Below are positions 9,590 through 21,198 of a stretch of DNA of 64,000 nucleotides, piece by piece (the first letter of the stretch is position 1; each line of letters begins with the position of its first letter). Source of the stretch: Taudactylus pleione (Eukaryota > Chordata > Amphibia > Anura > Myobatrachidae); the NCBI GenBank assembly GCA_031769625.1, contig JAUIMM010000721.1, forward strand, positions 1,231,001-1,295,000. Reading direction: 5' to 3'. The notes under the pieces are model-generated. The model ran no database searches, had not been told where the DNA came from, and worked only from the letters and a program-made list of their open reading frames with translations. The translations under genes and the position numbers were made by a program.

Positions 9590-10905
9590 GTGACTAATTT
9601 TTCTGATCATAAAAATCTGCTGTATTTAAAGATTGCACAATGCCTTTACCCTCGGCAATCTCATTGGTCATTATTCTTCTAAGAATCAACTACAAAATCA
9701 TCTTCTGTCCTGGGGCTCACAATTGGAAGCCAGATGCCTTATCCCATGCCTGGTCTACTGAAAAAGAGGTTACTCATCAAGAGTCTTGTCCTATCATTAA
9801 TCCTCTTTCTTTTGCTAATACTAAATTAACTTCTATACCACCACTGGGTAAGGTGATTGTACATCCAACATTTTTGCAGATATTATTAACCTGGGCTTAC
9901 ACATTTTTGTTTGTTTGCTGGACATGATGGAATTAGGAAAACACTTAAATGTCTCTCTTGCTCCTATTGGTGGCCTTCCATGAAACATGATGTTCGAGAC
10001 TTCATTGCCTCATGTACTAAATGTGCAGAGCACAAGAATCTGCCTCAAAAACCTTTTGGTCCTCTCCAGCCCTTGTCTATTTCCAAGCAACCATGGACCC
10101 GTTTGTCAATGTACTTTATCACAGATTTACCTGTTTCCAAAGGATGCAATACATTCTGTGTGGTAATGGATCACTTCTCAAAGATGGCTTATTTCATAAC
10201 TCTGTCGGGTCTTGCATCTGCACTGCAATTGGTGCTTGTTTTCTTAAGTGTGATCTTTTGATTTTATGGCCTCCCAAAGGAAACAATCTCAGATAGAGGC
10301 ATGCAGTTTGTAGCCAGATTTTGGAAAGCACTGTGTTCCACTATGCGAGTCAAATAAAATGTTCTTCTTCCTATCATCCTCAAAACAATGGACAAACAGA
10401 AAGAGTAAACCAAGACCTGGAAACCTTAATTTGTTTGTACCTGACCTCTTCCCCGAACATCTGGGTGGATTTTCTGCCTTGGGCAGAGTTTTCCCACAAC
10501 TCCACTTATCATACAGCTACCAATTCTACTTCATGCTTAACAGTCTTCGGCTCTTATCTTCATGTTCCTGAATTCCAATCACTATCTGCTGTAGATATTC
10601 CGGTGGCTGCCAATACTCTTCAGTTATTTAAAAAAATCTGGAGCAATGCGCATTCGTCATTCAAAAAGTCTCTTACAGCTAAAAGAAATTTGCAGACTGT
10701 AAACATATGGCTGTAGTCTCTGGGGGCTCGGGCTTCCAGCGACGTTCCTGCCATCCCTAATCACTGGGCACCGCCATGTTGATTCTTGTCAGCTTGTCCT
10801 GCTTTAAAACGTGGACACTGTGTAACTCAGCATATTCGACTCAGAGTTCCTAGCATGAAGTTGGCTCCTCGTTAAATTAGACCATTTTCAATTTCTAAAA
10901 AGAAA
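9590..10905 (+). pseudogene. Chromovirus RNase H tail and integrase remnant
   Basis: Continuation of the chromovirus pol. The RNase H end reads SDHKNLLYLK near 9601 and FCPGAHNWKPDALSHAW near 9700. The integrase follows. Its zinc-binding region is GHDGIRKTLKCLSCSYWWPS then FIASCTKCAEHKN up to about 10035, a HHCC finger. The catalytic core shows a first-Asp block near 10112, VVMDHFSKMAYF near 10160, the second-Asp block PKETISDRGMQFVA near 10275-10315, and the Glu block YHPQNNGQTERVNQDLE near 10370-10420. Frameshifts and stops break it. The C-terminal beta-barrel block (QHIRLRVPSMKLAPR) lies near 10830-10875. Integrase would insert element DNA into the host genome; this copy cannot. Confidence 0.85.
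10712..10800 (+). repeat. LTR-derived fragment inside integrase
   Basis: Bases 10767-10796 (CACCGCCATGTTGATTCTTG and neighbours) match the LTR interior at 12606-12637 almost exactly. The piece sits between integrase blocks that should be adjacent. It looks like a filler copied from the element's own LTR. Confidence 0.6.
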
Positions 10906-11967
10906 ATATAATGGTGCACTATAGATTAACCCCAAACTTTCCTGTGTCAAACAGCAGCTCACAAAGTGGGTTCTACTACCCACTGGAAAATACAGGAAAT
11001 AAACAAATAGAAGAGCTAAGTCTTAGAGAGTAGATGAGCCAAAAATGTTTTATTAAATACCAATTAAAATGTAGGTACCTCTATTGCATCATATAGTATT
11101 CAAATAACAATATGAAAAATGTATCCTATTATATAAATCTCACAATGTAGTGGATGTTGACATATAAGCAGTAATCTGGTCTAATTAACACAGTATTAGT
11201 GGCTTAAAGTACGGTTTATAAATGGAAACACTGCGGTGTATAATCCATATAGATATTGTAACATCCAATTATAATATCATTGTTTTGATGTACAATGTGA
11301 TTGATGGTAACAAACGCATACTGTAACTATAAGACAGTCAAAGTGTATCCAAATTGTCCACAGGGTGGATGGTAATTTAAAATTAAATTTTAAATCGTCT
11401 CTTACCGCATGCTGCCCTTTGAAAGCCACACTGTAATCTAATGTAAAGGGCAAATCCTCTAATAGATTTGAGATGCCACTATGACAGGCTAATCCATAGG
11501 GCTAATGTAGCCGCGGCTCCTGTAAAACAAAGAGGCAGTGTCCTGACTGCTGCATAAACAGCCTCTCCTATCAGTTGTGCTGCTCCTGCTTCTACAGTAT
11601 ATAGACTGTGGACCAGTGGTTATTACCACTCACAATGTGGACTGGAATAACTTTGAAAACCTGACATTGTTTTGCAGGCTTAACAGAAAGAATGCGCAGA
11701 TAACCCCTCCCACATTATGGGCTGTCGTCTCATAATCAGCCTGTTTGCAGGCTTTTAGTTAGTGTATGCAGTCTATGTTAAGAAGCAGTGAGTGGTACAG
11801 TGCTAGTGGCTGGGATGCCCAAACACAGATGCCGGATAGTACCACCAGTTAGCAGGCTTTTATGGAAAGTATACTCTCTGTGTTAAGCAGCAGTGAATGG
11901 TAGAGATAGGTCCAACAGCAAGACTCTCAAAGTGTTTCTCCAGGTCAAAAAACTCCTGGTTTCCTCA
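10906..11967. mobile_element. Unclassified 1.06-kb insertion in the chromovirus
   Basis: Pol reads PFSISK at about 10890 and continues as RVLNPVAHKLELPPYL from about 11985, so everything between is foreign. AGAAAATATAAT near 10903 and GGAAAATTTATAAT near 11967 may be a degenerate target duplication. Internally two similar segments (about 11760-11800 and 11875-11910) share GTTAAG and CAGCAGTGA. No coding motif or terminal repeat was recognised. Confidence 0.5.
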
Positions 11968-12346
11968 GAAGGAAAATTTATAATTTCTCGTGTATTGAAT
12001 CCTGTGGCTCACAAGTTGGAGTTGCCACCATATCTTTGAATACATAATACCTTCCACATCTCTCTCCTCCGACCATTAATTTTAAATCGATATCAATCCT
12101 CAATACCTAAGACTTCTAGAGTCAAGACACCCATAAGAGTGGAGTATGAGGTAAATCAAACTTGGATTTCCATTGTTCTTTGGGTAATCTTCAATATCTC
12201 ATCTATTGGAAGGGCTAAGGCCCAGAGAAAAGAACTTGGATTGATTCTGCATATGTCCATGCTCCTCAGCTGGTAAAACTTTTCTACCAGAAGAATCCAT
12301 CTAAACCCAAAGGCTGTCTGGAGTCCACCCTTGGAGGAGGAGGTAC
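11968..12346 (+). pseudogene. Chromovirus integrase C-terminus with chromodomain
   Basis: The reading runs through LNPVAHKLELPPYL and HNTFHISLLRPL (about 11990-12080), the block that links the integrase core to the chromodomain. A chromodomain follows: LIYWKG near 12200 and TWIDSAYVHAPQLVKLFYQ near 12235-12290. The end, ESTLGGGGTV, sits exactly at the start of the LTR, as in vertebrate chromoviruses whose pol frame ends at the 3' LTR. The chromodomain would direct integration to methylated histone. A stop after the WKG motif and frame changes show decay. Confidence 0.8.
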
Positions 12347-12955
12347 TGTCTGGAACTATGCTGACCTGCTGCACTGTCTTGGCATGGGTCCTGGCCTGGG
12401 GTCTCATAGAGAGTGCTGCCGGCAGGTCCATAGTGTGGTGGTGATCTCAGGGGTCCAGATTTCTGGTGGCATCCCTGCCAGCTTTGGGCACTGAGTGTAG
12501 TCTTGGTGGCTCCTGTCCGGCTAGTTGTGTCTCTGGAGAATCCTCAGTGTACCGGTGGTCTCAGGGGGCATGGGATTTTGGCTGCATTCCTGCTGGCCCT
12601 GGAACTGGGTGCCGCCATGTTGATTCTTGTCAGCTGACTACTAAATCTCCATTGGGTATCCAGGTCAGTGGCCACCAGATGGCAACAGCCAGTCCTGGTG
12701 TTGCACAGGGTATAAAGCCTTGCTCCTCACAGTACTCAGTGACTGAAGTTTGTTGCTGACACATTCTCTGTTTCTAGCTCCCATACTAGTTTTGGTAGTC
12801 TCTCTGATGACTCCGGTTCCAGCATATTCTTCAAGTCTGGTTCCCCTCCAACACCAGTATATTCTTCAAGTCTGGTTCCAATCCAACTCCAGTATATTGT
12901 TCAAGTCTGGTTCCACTCCAACTCCAGTAAATTCTCCAAGTCTGGTCTCACTACA
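12347..12955 (+). mobile_element. Chromovirus 3' LTR
   Basis: It starts with TGTCTGG directly after the pol end and ends near CTACA, giving TG...CA borders and about 609 bp. A TATA-like GTATAAAGCC lies near 12710. Part of its interior is copied at 10767-10796. The 5' LTR is not in the window or is unrecognisable, so age cannot be estimated from LTR divergence. Confidence 0.65.
12820..12955. repeat. 35-bp tandem repeat in LTR tail
   Basis: Four copies with a 35-bp period, each with TCAAGTCTGGTTCC or a close variant, starting at 12831, 12866, 12901 and 12936. It lies downstream of the TATA-like box, so it would be in the transcribed leader. Confidence 0.8.
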
Positions 12956-14084
12956 GTATAAGCAGAGCCGTAACTAGACAGATCTGCATCCCATGCCTTA
13001 GCATATGGTGGAAGGGTGTCACATATAGAAAACAAGGAAATCATGTGCAAAGGCAACTGGGGAGATACACAAAGTTTCTCAAAAAAGGAAAATTCCCTTC
13101 TAGAAATGTTCAGTCTATCAGACATCAACAAAGGAAGCCTAAATTGTAGATACTTCCTATATTCAATATGAGCTATACCCTATTTGGAAGGCATTTCTGA
13201 ATATTAATGTAAACCTGATGGAGTCATCAGCTGTCTAACTCAGAGGATTCCAGCAGTGGACCATATTGAAAAAAATGTATGGGGTCATACACTGAGGGCA
13301 AACTCAGATTCACTAGATAAGAAAAATGGGGACAAAACTCAGAGGAGACATACAGTAAGTATCTTAAAATTTTCTAGCAGGAAAGTGTTGGAGTGACTGT
13401 CAGGTGATTATGTGAAGTACTTGGAAATGCAGGGAAACCAGGAAGATATTTTGAGGTTTTGTTGTAAGGAGAACATTTTAATGGTGACCCATTATTTGGT
13501 GTCCATGTTCCACCCAGTTGGTTATATTAAAATCTTTTAATGAAGGTTCATGACAATGCAGATCACAGACAGATTATGCTAAATCCAATAAACTTCAGAA
13601 ATGATTAAGATGCTCTCCTAAATTATTCATGACAATTGCCCTATTTTACTGTTGCTAATACCCTGTACAGGGAATTGGGATATTTATTCAAAACTACAGT
13701 ATAAGGTAGTACACAAAAAGCTGACATCAGCAGAGACCAAGTATATAACTTCAGCTAATTTGAATTTGATTAATTTTATAAGAGTATTGCCTGTTTGTTT
13801 CATATAGAACTTATTTCGTCACACAAATGGTTGTAGATGAAAATTCTTAAAAGATGACAAATTCATGCTGATATTTTTGGTTCACGCAATAATTTTTCTC
13901 TCAACGAGAGTTGGTTGTATATTTAAATATGTTTAAGAGCATGTAAATTACTGGTGTGGATGGATCATTTATTTTAAGAAAATTATTTTATCCATAATAG
14001 TATTATTTTAATAGAACTTTATATTATTTTTATAAAATTAATTTTAAATACATTAGCAAGATATTTTTTTATATTGTATATGTA
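12956..14084. other. No feature recognised
   Basis: AT-rich DNA without recognisable coding motif, terminal repeat or RNA gene. The 76-residue minus-strand frame at 12901-13131 has no familiar motif and overlaps the LTR end. Confidence 0.4.
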
Positions 14085-14265
14085 CCATTTTCATTCAACT
14101 GATACTTTCTTCATATTTTTCCCTATCCATTATTACCACACCACCACCTTTATCTGTGGCATTAATTACAATATGTTTGACTTTTTGTAAATCCTACAAA
14201 TCATTTGCTTTTCTCCTACTTAAATTTAATTGTCTTTTATAGTTGCTAATTTCTAAAAAAATGTG
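14085..14265 (-). pseudogene. Penelope-like RT N-terminal fragment
   Basis: On the minus strand the frame reads NLSRRKANDLQDL with a stop in place of one residue, then HIVINATDKGGGVVIMD. This matches the N-terminal RT block of Penelope-like elements, where an ADKGG-VVVM pattern is typical. Only about 60 residues remain. It is separate from the copy at 19-20.6 kb, which lacks this region. Confidence 0.6.
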
Positions 14266-14350
14266 AATAATTTATTAACAGGAGATTAAAAAAATGTACT
14301 TTATAAATTTGAAATCATTTAAGATCAAAGATTTTTCTTCTTATGTTAAA

Positions 14351-14645
14351 CTAGCGACCCAGCCTGGCTTCACACGGGGGACAATTTTGAATTTACGGCA
14401 ATAGTCTTTTTTAACCATGGTCTTATAAGATTGCCTTGTAGAAGACATTAGTAAATTTTTCTTCTGAAGTCAACAGAAAAAGATTAACTTTTGATGAGAC
14501 ATGCAGAAAAGCCACGTAAAATTGTCCATGATCAAAACAGTTTCCACTTAGGTCAACTCCACCCATATTAAGTGTCTGTCCTGTACTTTATTTATTGTCA
14601 TGCCAAAGCAGACTCTTACCAGGTCTTTAAAAATCTTGAATTGAA
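14351..14645 (-). mobile_element. Helitron 3' end with Pif1-type helicase C-terminus
   Basis: The minus strand reads FGMTINKVQDRTLNMGGVDL then CFDHGQFYVAFLHVS, the last motifs of the Pif1-like helicase of Helitrons. That helicase unwinds DNA during rolling-circle transposition. The helicase stretch is followed by the non-coding end ...GGCTGGGTCGCTAG, and the terminal CTAG (plus 14351-14354) is followed by T. This matches the Helitron rule of a CTRR end inserted before T. A usual 3' hairpin is only weakly visible. The upstream Rep/helicase part is not recognisable, so this is a 5'-truncated relic. Confidence 0.7.
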
Positions 14646-17600
14646 AGAATTGTTCTTCACATAAATAAAATAGGAATGGTATAAAAAGGGAAACATTTTT
14701 ATTTAGAATCAGTAAACTGTACATAATTTTTCAGGAGAAACCAGATACTCTAGTATGTATCAATCTCTACATGGTATAATATAAAGTCCATTGTTGTGAT
14801 ATATCTTTAATGGTTACGGCAGCATAAGCCAAGAAAGTGCTTGGGCATCCAGTTTTTCATTGACTTGCTTCACTCAAATCAACATTGCTCAGCTCACTTT
14901 TGTTGTACATTAATGTTTCATACACCTAAAGCTCCCTTGACAAATGCTCTATAGAATAATGAAAACTGCATCAAAATCCATCTAGTGTTTTCTTGAATTA
15001 ACCTTAACAAACAAAGAGATGCCTACCAGGGACTTTATAGTATATGCTATGTATAGATGTTTCATTCTTTGTGGTGTTATGTTTTATTATCTTCACATCC
15101 ACTTACTCTTTTTTTAAAAGTTATCTTTTTCACTCTTTTTTACATATTTTCTATCCTTGATAATTTTTTTTAATATTGTCCTCGAAATATTCTGAAGTGT
15201 TTTTTATTGTATATTTTCTCATTATTAGCTTCTATTCAGATATTTCCTCTTTCTTTAAAAAATAAAAATAAGGATACACATGTTTTACTGTAGAACAATT
15301 TTCTATTATATTTAGTGAGTTCAAAAATGTTTAATTTGAAATTACAATCTTTCCTTTATCTATTTTACTCATTCAAATAATCTTTTTACAGCCTCTAGTC
15401 ACCTTACTATATGTCTCTCAAATTTGAAATCTTTGAATTAATGTTAGAGATAGTAGTTTCACACTTTTCCTTACCCACAAAAATCTATTTTGTCATCAAA
15501 GTGATCATATGAAGTTATTCACTATATTCATTTTTCCTATTTCTCAGTTTGGGTTTAGAGAATACCTGTATATGTTTTAGAAACACTGTGATAAAGAAAC
15601 CTACTTGTGCATTTGGATAATCCCAGATACTGTAAGTCATTTGATCTTTTTTTAAAAGAATAAACCCCTATGGATAAATCACTTTCTCTTATGAGCCACC
15701 TTAGATGAAAATAAAAGATTAATGAATTACAATATAGTGAAAAGAGCAAAAGCTTATGAAGAATATATAAATTATATTATCTGAACTAATACAAATAAAT
15801 AATTATAAGTAAATGCTTAATTTAGATATTTGTTCGACCTGAAATCAAAAATAAATCTAATGTTTCTCAAAAAGCTACTCCTTAATGTATTAACTAAATC
15901 TAGGAAATTCATGTTGAATCTTTCAAAAATATTTTCTGTAAATAAAAATATTTAAAATAATACTTTAAGAACAAAATATTCACTTCAATTTTCAAAAATG
16001 AATTTGAGAACCTTTATAAAATTTCACCTAATGATACTAAAATATGCAATAGTTCACCAGCAAAAATTGTCAGTGTTTTAATCAGACCACTACTAGTAAA
16101 GGCTATTATAAGGACATTTTTATCTATTTTGTGATACAGATAGATTCTGCCTTTCATTTTACAAATTGTTACTGGAAATCACTTTAAATCTTTTGGTTTA
16201 AGTAAAAAAATTGAATTAATAATAGTCAAGTTATTTACTATATCATTCCATATATTAAATGCATCTATGAAGAAGGCAAACATCCCACCTCTCTATGTAA
16301 TTAAGACAGAAAAATAGCAAGTAAAATAATATGATAGGCTATTAGTATTTCTACCTAACTTAATTCACAATAATCAAGCACAAAAAAAAGATATAAATAT
16401 AGAAATTTATTTAAAAAAGTGTATTATTATGTTTCATTGCCTTAAGAATCCTTTGACACAGTCAAGTGAGATTTTTTTAAAACAATAATAAAGTATTTTG
16501 GTATCCAAGACAATTTTGGCAACCTTACTAATACAATCTATAAAACTCCACAGGTAAAAATTAATAACTAATTGTGGCTTACAAAAATGTATGTTAGGGG
16601 GGAAAGAAACAGCAACATTTCCTTTCACCTTTTTTAGTTAACTTGCAGAAATCGTGCTTCCACTAATCTCAAGCTCTTACGTTTGTCCCATAGAGAAAGA
16701 TACTAGATTAAAACTGTGATATTAAAAACTACTGAGCTAAAGCTGATAACACATACTTTACAAAAACACATACATTTTTTAGTATAGTACAAGTACCCAC
16801 ATATAAAACAGATAACAGAGTTGCAAAGAATATAATGTATTGTATTATAGTATAAGTATGTGTTAATATCATCTGCATTAGACTGTTTAATGTGTAAGAA
16901 GAGACAAACTATCCAAAATGAAACTTCATGCAAATTTTGTTAAACATTAGATGCAAGTGGTCAGATTGGAAATAAAAAGAAATGCACACATTTTTGAGTT
17001 GCTTTGTTAACAATACAGAAAATTATAAAAAATAAAAAGTAAATACAGAATAAATATTTGTTTAATAAAAATGTTTAAATAAACAAAAAACCTCAAAGGA
17101 ATATAAAACTTTAACTTTAAAATGTTTTAAGAAACTAAAAAAATATCTTGAAATTAAAAAGTGATGTAATTTATACTAACCATCATAAAATGAAATGATT
17201 CTTGATTCACTAGAATATAGTGAATTTTTTGGAACTAAAATGAAAGATGAATGAATAGATAATTAATCAAAGGAGATGGTCCATATGTATAAATATTAAA
17301 TAGAAAACAGTACTATATAGAAAGGAGGTCAATAACTTAAAAGGTCAAACAGGAACTACAAATCTTTTGCCCCTCACATAATGGTACTCCGTTTTAGAAA
17401 TCCTATGTTTTAGAAAGACCTCACATTCATCCAAGAGTGGAGAATAAGATAATAATATTTAAAAAAAATATTTAAAAGAAAGTCTGACAATTACATAAAG
17501 TGACCTATCCAGAAGAAAGAAAAGAGGAAGCAAGAAATGGTGAAACAAATAAATTAGTTTGCAAAAGCTTATAATTTTCTCCATATTGTGATGGCTGTAT

Positions 17601-17861
17601 TTTAAATTTCTAGATATATATAGTTTTATTATTAGAAATGTAACCTTAAAGTGACTTACTAAAGCAACGGCATTATAGAAATGTAGTCAATCACTAGAAC
17701 CCAAACCTAATAGAGGTTATGGTCTTAGTTACAAATTATGTTTTAATCTAATTTAATGATAGCATTTTGTATTCTGACATTCACTGTGGTTTTATATAAT
17801 TTTCTCTTATTTTAATGCATTATATATAGTTATGCATATTTAGTACATTTGCGTGCTTATA
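14646..17861. other. Long AT-rich stretch, no gene recognised
   Basis: About 3.2 kb with strong AT bias, especially 15-17.8 kb. Short frames at 15555-15749, 16434-16628 and 16703-16933 on the minus strand show no known motif. The part at 14650-15050 may still belong to the Helitron, but no motif proves it. No tandem array or terminal inverted repeat was noticed. Confidence 0.45.
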
Positions 17862-18652
17862 AATCAATCCCACCCCACAAGCCCGCTTCCCAGGGGTCAT
17901 CCTTGACTCTGAACTGTCCTTTGTTCCCCATAGTGAATCTGTCTCAAAATCCTGTTACATACATCTAAAAAACATAGCCAAAATTCCACCATATCTTACA
18001 AAAGACATTGCAAAAACTAATCCATGCAATAGTCTCCTTACTGGTCTTCCCAAAAACAGACTCTTACCGCTACAATCTATTTTGAATGCAGCTGTGAGGC
18101 TGATCTTCCTCACCAAATGGTCAGTGTCTGCCGATCCACTTTGTCAGTCTCTCCATTGGCTACCAGTCTTCTACCGTATTCAATATAAAATACTTACACT
18201 CACACATAAAGCTATTAACCAAACCACACCAAAATACATCTCTTCACTTATCTCAAACTATCTTCCAACCTGACATCTCCACTCTGCACAAGATCTGCTT
18301 CTCTCATCCTTACGCATTACTTGTTACCATGCACAGTTACTGGATTTTTTTCAGGCTGCACCCACCCTGTGGAATGCCCTCCCATGCACAATAAGACTTT
18401 CTGCTAGTCTCCAAACATTCCAGATTTCTCTGAAAACTCACCTCTTCAGACAAGCTTATCAGATTCCAGAATCGCCCACATAACTTTCATAGCTTCCCTA
18501 TCTAACTCGCTTCTTATAGTATACACATATCACATTTTCTCTTTCTTCAATCACATCCTCCTAACCCTAGTCCAACTTTCCAGTGTGACTGGATCGGCTG
18601 GACCAATTTGCTATATGTACCTATCCTTGTGTATGAACACCTATTTCATATA
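17862..18652 (+). mobile_element. L2-type LINE 3' fragment, first part
   Basis: 5'-truncated LINE. It reads NSLLTGLPKNRLLPLQS near 18030, then SLHWLPVFYRIQYKILTLTH near 18150-18205, the C-terminal tail of L2-like reverse transcriptases, followed by a FQISLKTHLFRQAYQI block near 18420. The same family is present on the minus strand at 59818-63230, which serves as the reference. The 3' UTR (GGCTGGACCAATTTGC near 18597) is then interrupted by a Penelope-like element and resumes at 20637. Confidence 0.85.
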
Positions 18653-19060
18653 ATTGGGAGAATTGGAGTGTATGCACTTGACTAATTAGCTGCTTAAATA
18701 GAAATGGAAATAGTGTAAAAATGTTTAAGCGCTTGTGGTGATCTGAGCGGACAAACAAAACAAAGGTACAAATAACACATATATGTTTATACTCTTTTGT
18801 GACTAATGAGAGTAGCACCTTGCTGGTGTCTTATCAGCGTTGCTGTGAGTGGCAGTCCGTATGCCCGTTCCTCTCCTAACTGTCCCTTACTATACCTCAG
18901 AGTGTCCGGTGATAGCGGCGATCTTTTCCCTTGCACAGGGTGCCTTCTCACTCCGTATCATGACTCTGCTTGCAGCACTGTAAGTGCGGACGCGGCAGTC
19001 GGGTATCTAGCAGGCTCTAGCAGTGAGGACTGTTCCATGTGACTCCAAACTCTCCTGCTT

Positions 19061-19095
19061 CAATGCGTTTCGGACCTCGCTGGGTCCTTCGTCAA
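19061..19095 (-). ncRNA. Hammerhead-like relic
   Basis: The minus strand reads TTGACGAAGGACC, a short loop, then GGTCCGAAACGC. Stem II (GGACC with GGTCC) and GAAAC are perfect, but the core has T in place of the essential first C of CUGANGA, and stem I does not pair well. It lies downstream of the Penelope endonuclease, where such motifs are expected. Probably inactive. Confidence 0.5.
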
Positions 19096-19370
19096 GGATA
19101 GGGGTTGTGCTGCTTGTGACCTCTATTTATACTGTTCTTTATTAAGCACTTAGTTAAAACAGGAAGTCTGCAAATTGGGACATCTTTTTCTTTTTGGTGG
19201 CAACCATGTGTTATCAAAAAATTAAATAAAATCCACTTTAAAATTCATATATTAGTCATTTGTATTTCTTGCTGGTTCGCCCCTCATTCTATAAATACCA
19301 TGTGTGTATAAATTGGAAGAATAATATAATGTATGGGTATATAGGCTAGGGATTGTGTGTCATTTTAAAA

Positions 19371-19589
19371 TTATAAAAATGCTTTTAATTTGATTTCTTC
19401 TGGGTTCCTATTGTGATGTTGATGGAAGTGGGCTGATACACTGTGAGTCATTAATCCTTTCTTGATGTTATTGATATGTTCATAAATTTGTGTTTTGATT
19501 TTTCTCTTCATTTGTCCCACATATTGTGTGCCACATGGACATTCCAGTAGATATATGGCACCCTCTGTTCCGCAGGAAATTGCATTCAT
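19371..19589 (-). pseudogene. Penelope-like GIY-YIG endonuclease domain
   Basis: This is the C-terminal nuclease that nicks target DNA for Penelope-type retrotransposition. AIYLLECPCGTQYVGQ gives the paired IY...YVG signature with the CPC metal-binding pair typical of the Penelope family. It is followed by the helix KRKIKTQIYEHINNI, where the catalytic Arg of the R-x3-H helix appears replaced by Gln. The tail SVSAHFHQHHNRNPEEI is also typical. The RT part lies directly upstream on the same strand, with frame breaks between. Confidence 0.8.
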
Positions 19590-19824
19590 AATTTTATGTT
19601 GTTTTTTTGTTGTTTTTGAAGTAAATTCCAGAATGGGTTTTGTACCTGTTGTTTGATTTCTGCAACATACACATTTTGTGCAGTAGTGGAAACCATTTTT
19701 TTCCTTATTTCTTTTGTTCCAAGTGTTTGTAGGCAGAAAACTTCTGGTCAGTTGTTGTTTTAGGTTTTTTGCTTTGGTATATATTATTTTTGTTATTCCG
19801 GAAGTATCTTCTTTACCTCTTCGT

Positions 19825-20590
19825 CTAAAAGTAAAATTTTCCAGTGCTTATGCAAAATCCTTTCAAAAATTGTGTGGTTACTGTTATATTGTGTGATAAA
19901 TGATAATGGTCCATAGTCTTCTTTGGTTTATAATTTATTAAATCTTTCCGATTAAGTTTGGACACTTTATTGATTTCAGATTCCAGATATTCTTCTATAT
20001 ACCCTTTTTGAACAAAATTGTTCTTCATTTCTGTTCTTTGTTGTCTGAAGGTAGTGTCTTCCGTACAGTTTCTTCTAAGACATTGAAATTGTCCACCAGG
20101 AATATTGTTAATCCACTTCTTATAGTGGTTGCTTTGGGCTGGTAGAATATTATTTCCATTCACTTCTTTCAAATGGTTTCTTGTTTGTAGGTGGTTATTT
20201 TTGATGAAGATCTCTAGATCTAAAAAGATAACCAGTTCTGTGCTGTGGGTTGATGTGAATTCTAGGTTGAAGGTATTTGTGTTCATCATTTTGAAGAATT
20301 TTGTTAGTTCTTCTTTCGTCCCATCCCATATGAGAAAAAGATCATCTTTGCCATATTTTGATCTTGTCTAAAAACGGGTTGTTCTGCCATATGTAGTTGT
20401 CTTCCCACCAAGCTACAAATAAGTTGGCATAGCTTGGTGCGAATGATGATCCCATGGCGGTACCTTTCACTTGCAGGAAGTAGGTGTCCTCATACCAAAA
20501 ATAATTTTTTGTTAAAATGAAATCTATATTGTCCATGATGAAGTTAATTTGTCTGTTTGGAATTTGTGTTAATGTTGATAAATAGTGTCA
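19825..20590 (-). pseudogene. Penelope-like reverse transcriptase remnant
   Basis: This would reverse transcribe the element from a nicked target. In order on the minus strand: DFILTKNYFWYEDTYFLQVK then GTAMGSSFAPSYANLFV (about 20535-20400), the palm block with the AMG...PSYAN pattern. The catalytic site, normally YIDD, is seen as KDDLFLIW near 20330 across a frameshift. Next come NTFNLEFTSTHSTELVIFLD near 20285 and NNIPGGQFQCLRRNCT near 20110, which are family-specific. The N-terminal third is missing, so this is a 5'-truncated and frameshifted copy. The RT-to-endonuclease order confirms the element class. Confidence 0.85.
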
Positions 20591-20636
20591 GGTTGCGTTG
20601 CATCCATCTTGATGATTGATCACTGTGTATAGCAAT

Positions 20637-20790
20637 TTATAGATTGTAAGCTTGCAAGGAGGGCCCTCTTACCTTTATGTCTGTCTCTACAACCCAGTTT
20701 TGTTCTATTAATGTTGTTTCAAACTGTAAAGCACAACGGCATATGCTGCACTATAAAAGAAACTGTCAATAAATAATAAATCTTTTGAGG
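20637..20790 (+). mobile_element. L2-type LINE 3' tail, second part
   Basis: AGATTGTAAGCTTGCAAGG, then TGTAAAGCACAACGGCATAT and a final AATAAATAATAA. It matches the reverse complement of 59818-59950, the 3' tail of the other L2 copy, and completes the L2 fragment split by the Penelope-like element. Confidence 0.85.
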
Positions 20791-20984
20791 TAGTCTATTA
20801 CTCACTGGCGTCATAGCAGAATCCATATTAATGGTCCAATATATAAAATAAAAACTTTTGGAAATTTTGAACATGTGTTAGAAGATTTAAAAATATGGTG
20901 GCTCAATGTCATTATAAATATATAACAATAAAAGAATACCAAAGGGATTATGAATGAATACATTCCCATTTAGATCTATATATT

Positions 20985-21198
20985 ATTATTATTATTATTA
21001 ATAGTAATTTAATTAGTGCCCATTACCTGCATTTTATAGGGAATATTTTAGTCAATCACATCAGTTCCTGCCCCAGTGGATGGACACACATACACACTAG
21101 AGTAAATTTTTTGGTCAAAACCAAGAAGCCTACCAGTATGTTTCTGCAGTGTGGGAGGAAACCAGAACACCTAAGCAAACATTGGGAGAACATACAAA
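20985..21198 (-). mobile_element. V-SINE-like SINE, truncated
   Basis: Minus-strand 3' part of the SINE family seen whole at 28499-28844 and 52313-52655. (ATT)n, TTCCTGCCCCAGTGGATGG and TGTGGGAGGAAACC are visible; the tRNA-like head is absent. Confidence 0.7.

Larger units (their letters stand above)
18653..20636 (-). mobile_element. Penelope-like element inserted in the L2 copy
   Basis: About 2 kb on the minus strand with RT, then a GIY-YIG endonuclease, then a terminal unit with a hammerhead-like relic. The boundaries are set by comparison with the intact L2 3' UTR: L2 sequence stops near 18652 and continues at about 20637. The element is 5'-truncated in RT, which is common for Penelope copies. 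No convincing target duplication was found. Confidence 0.8.
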
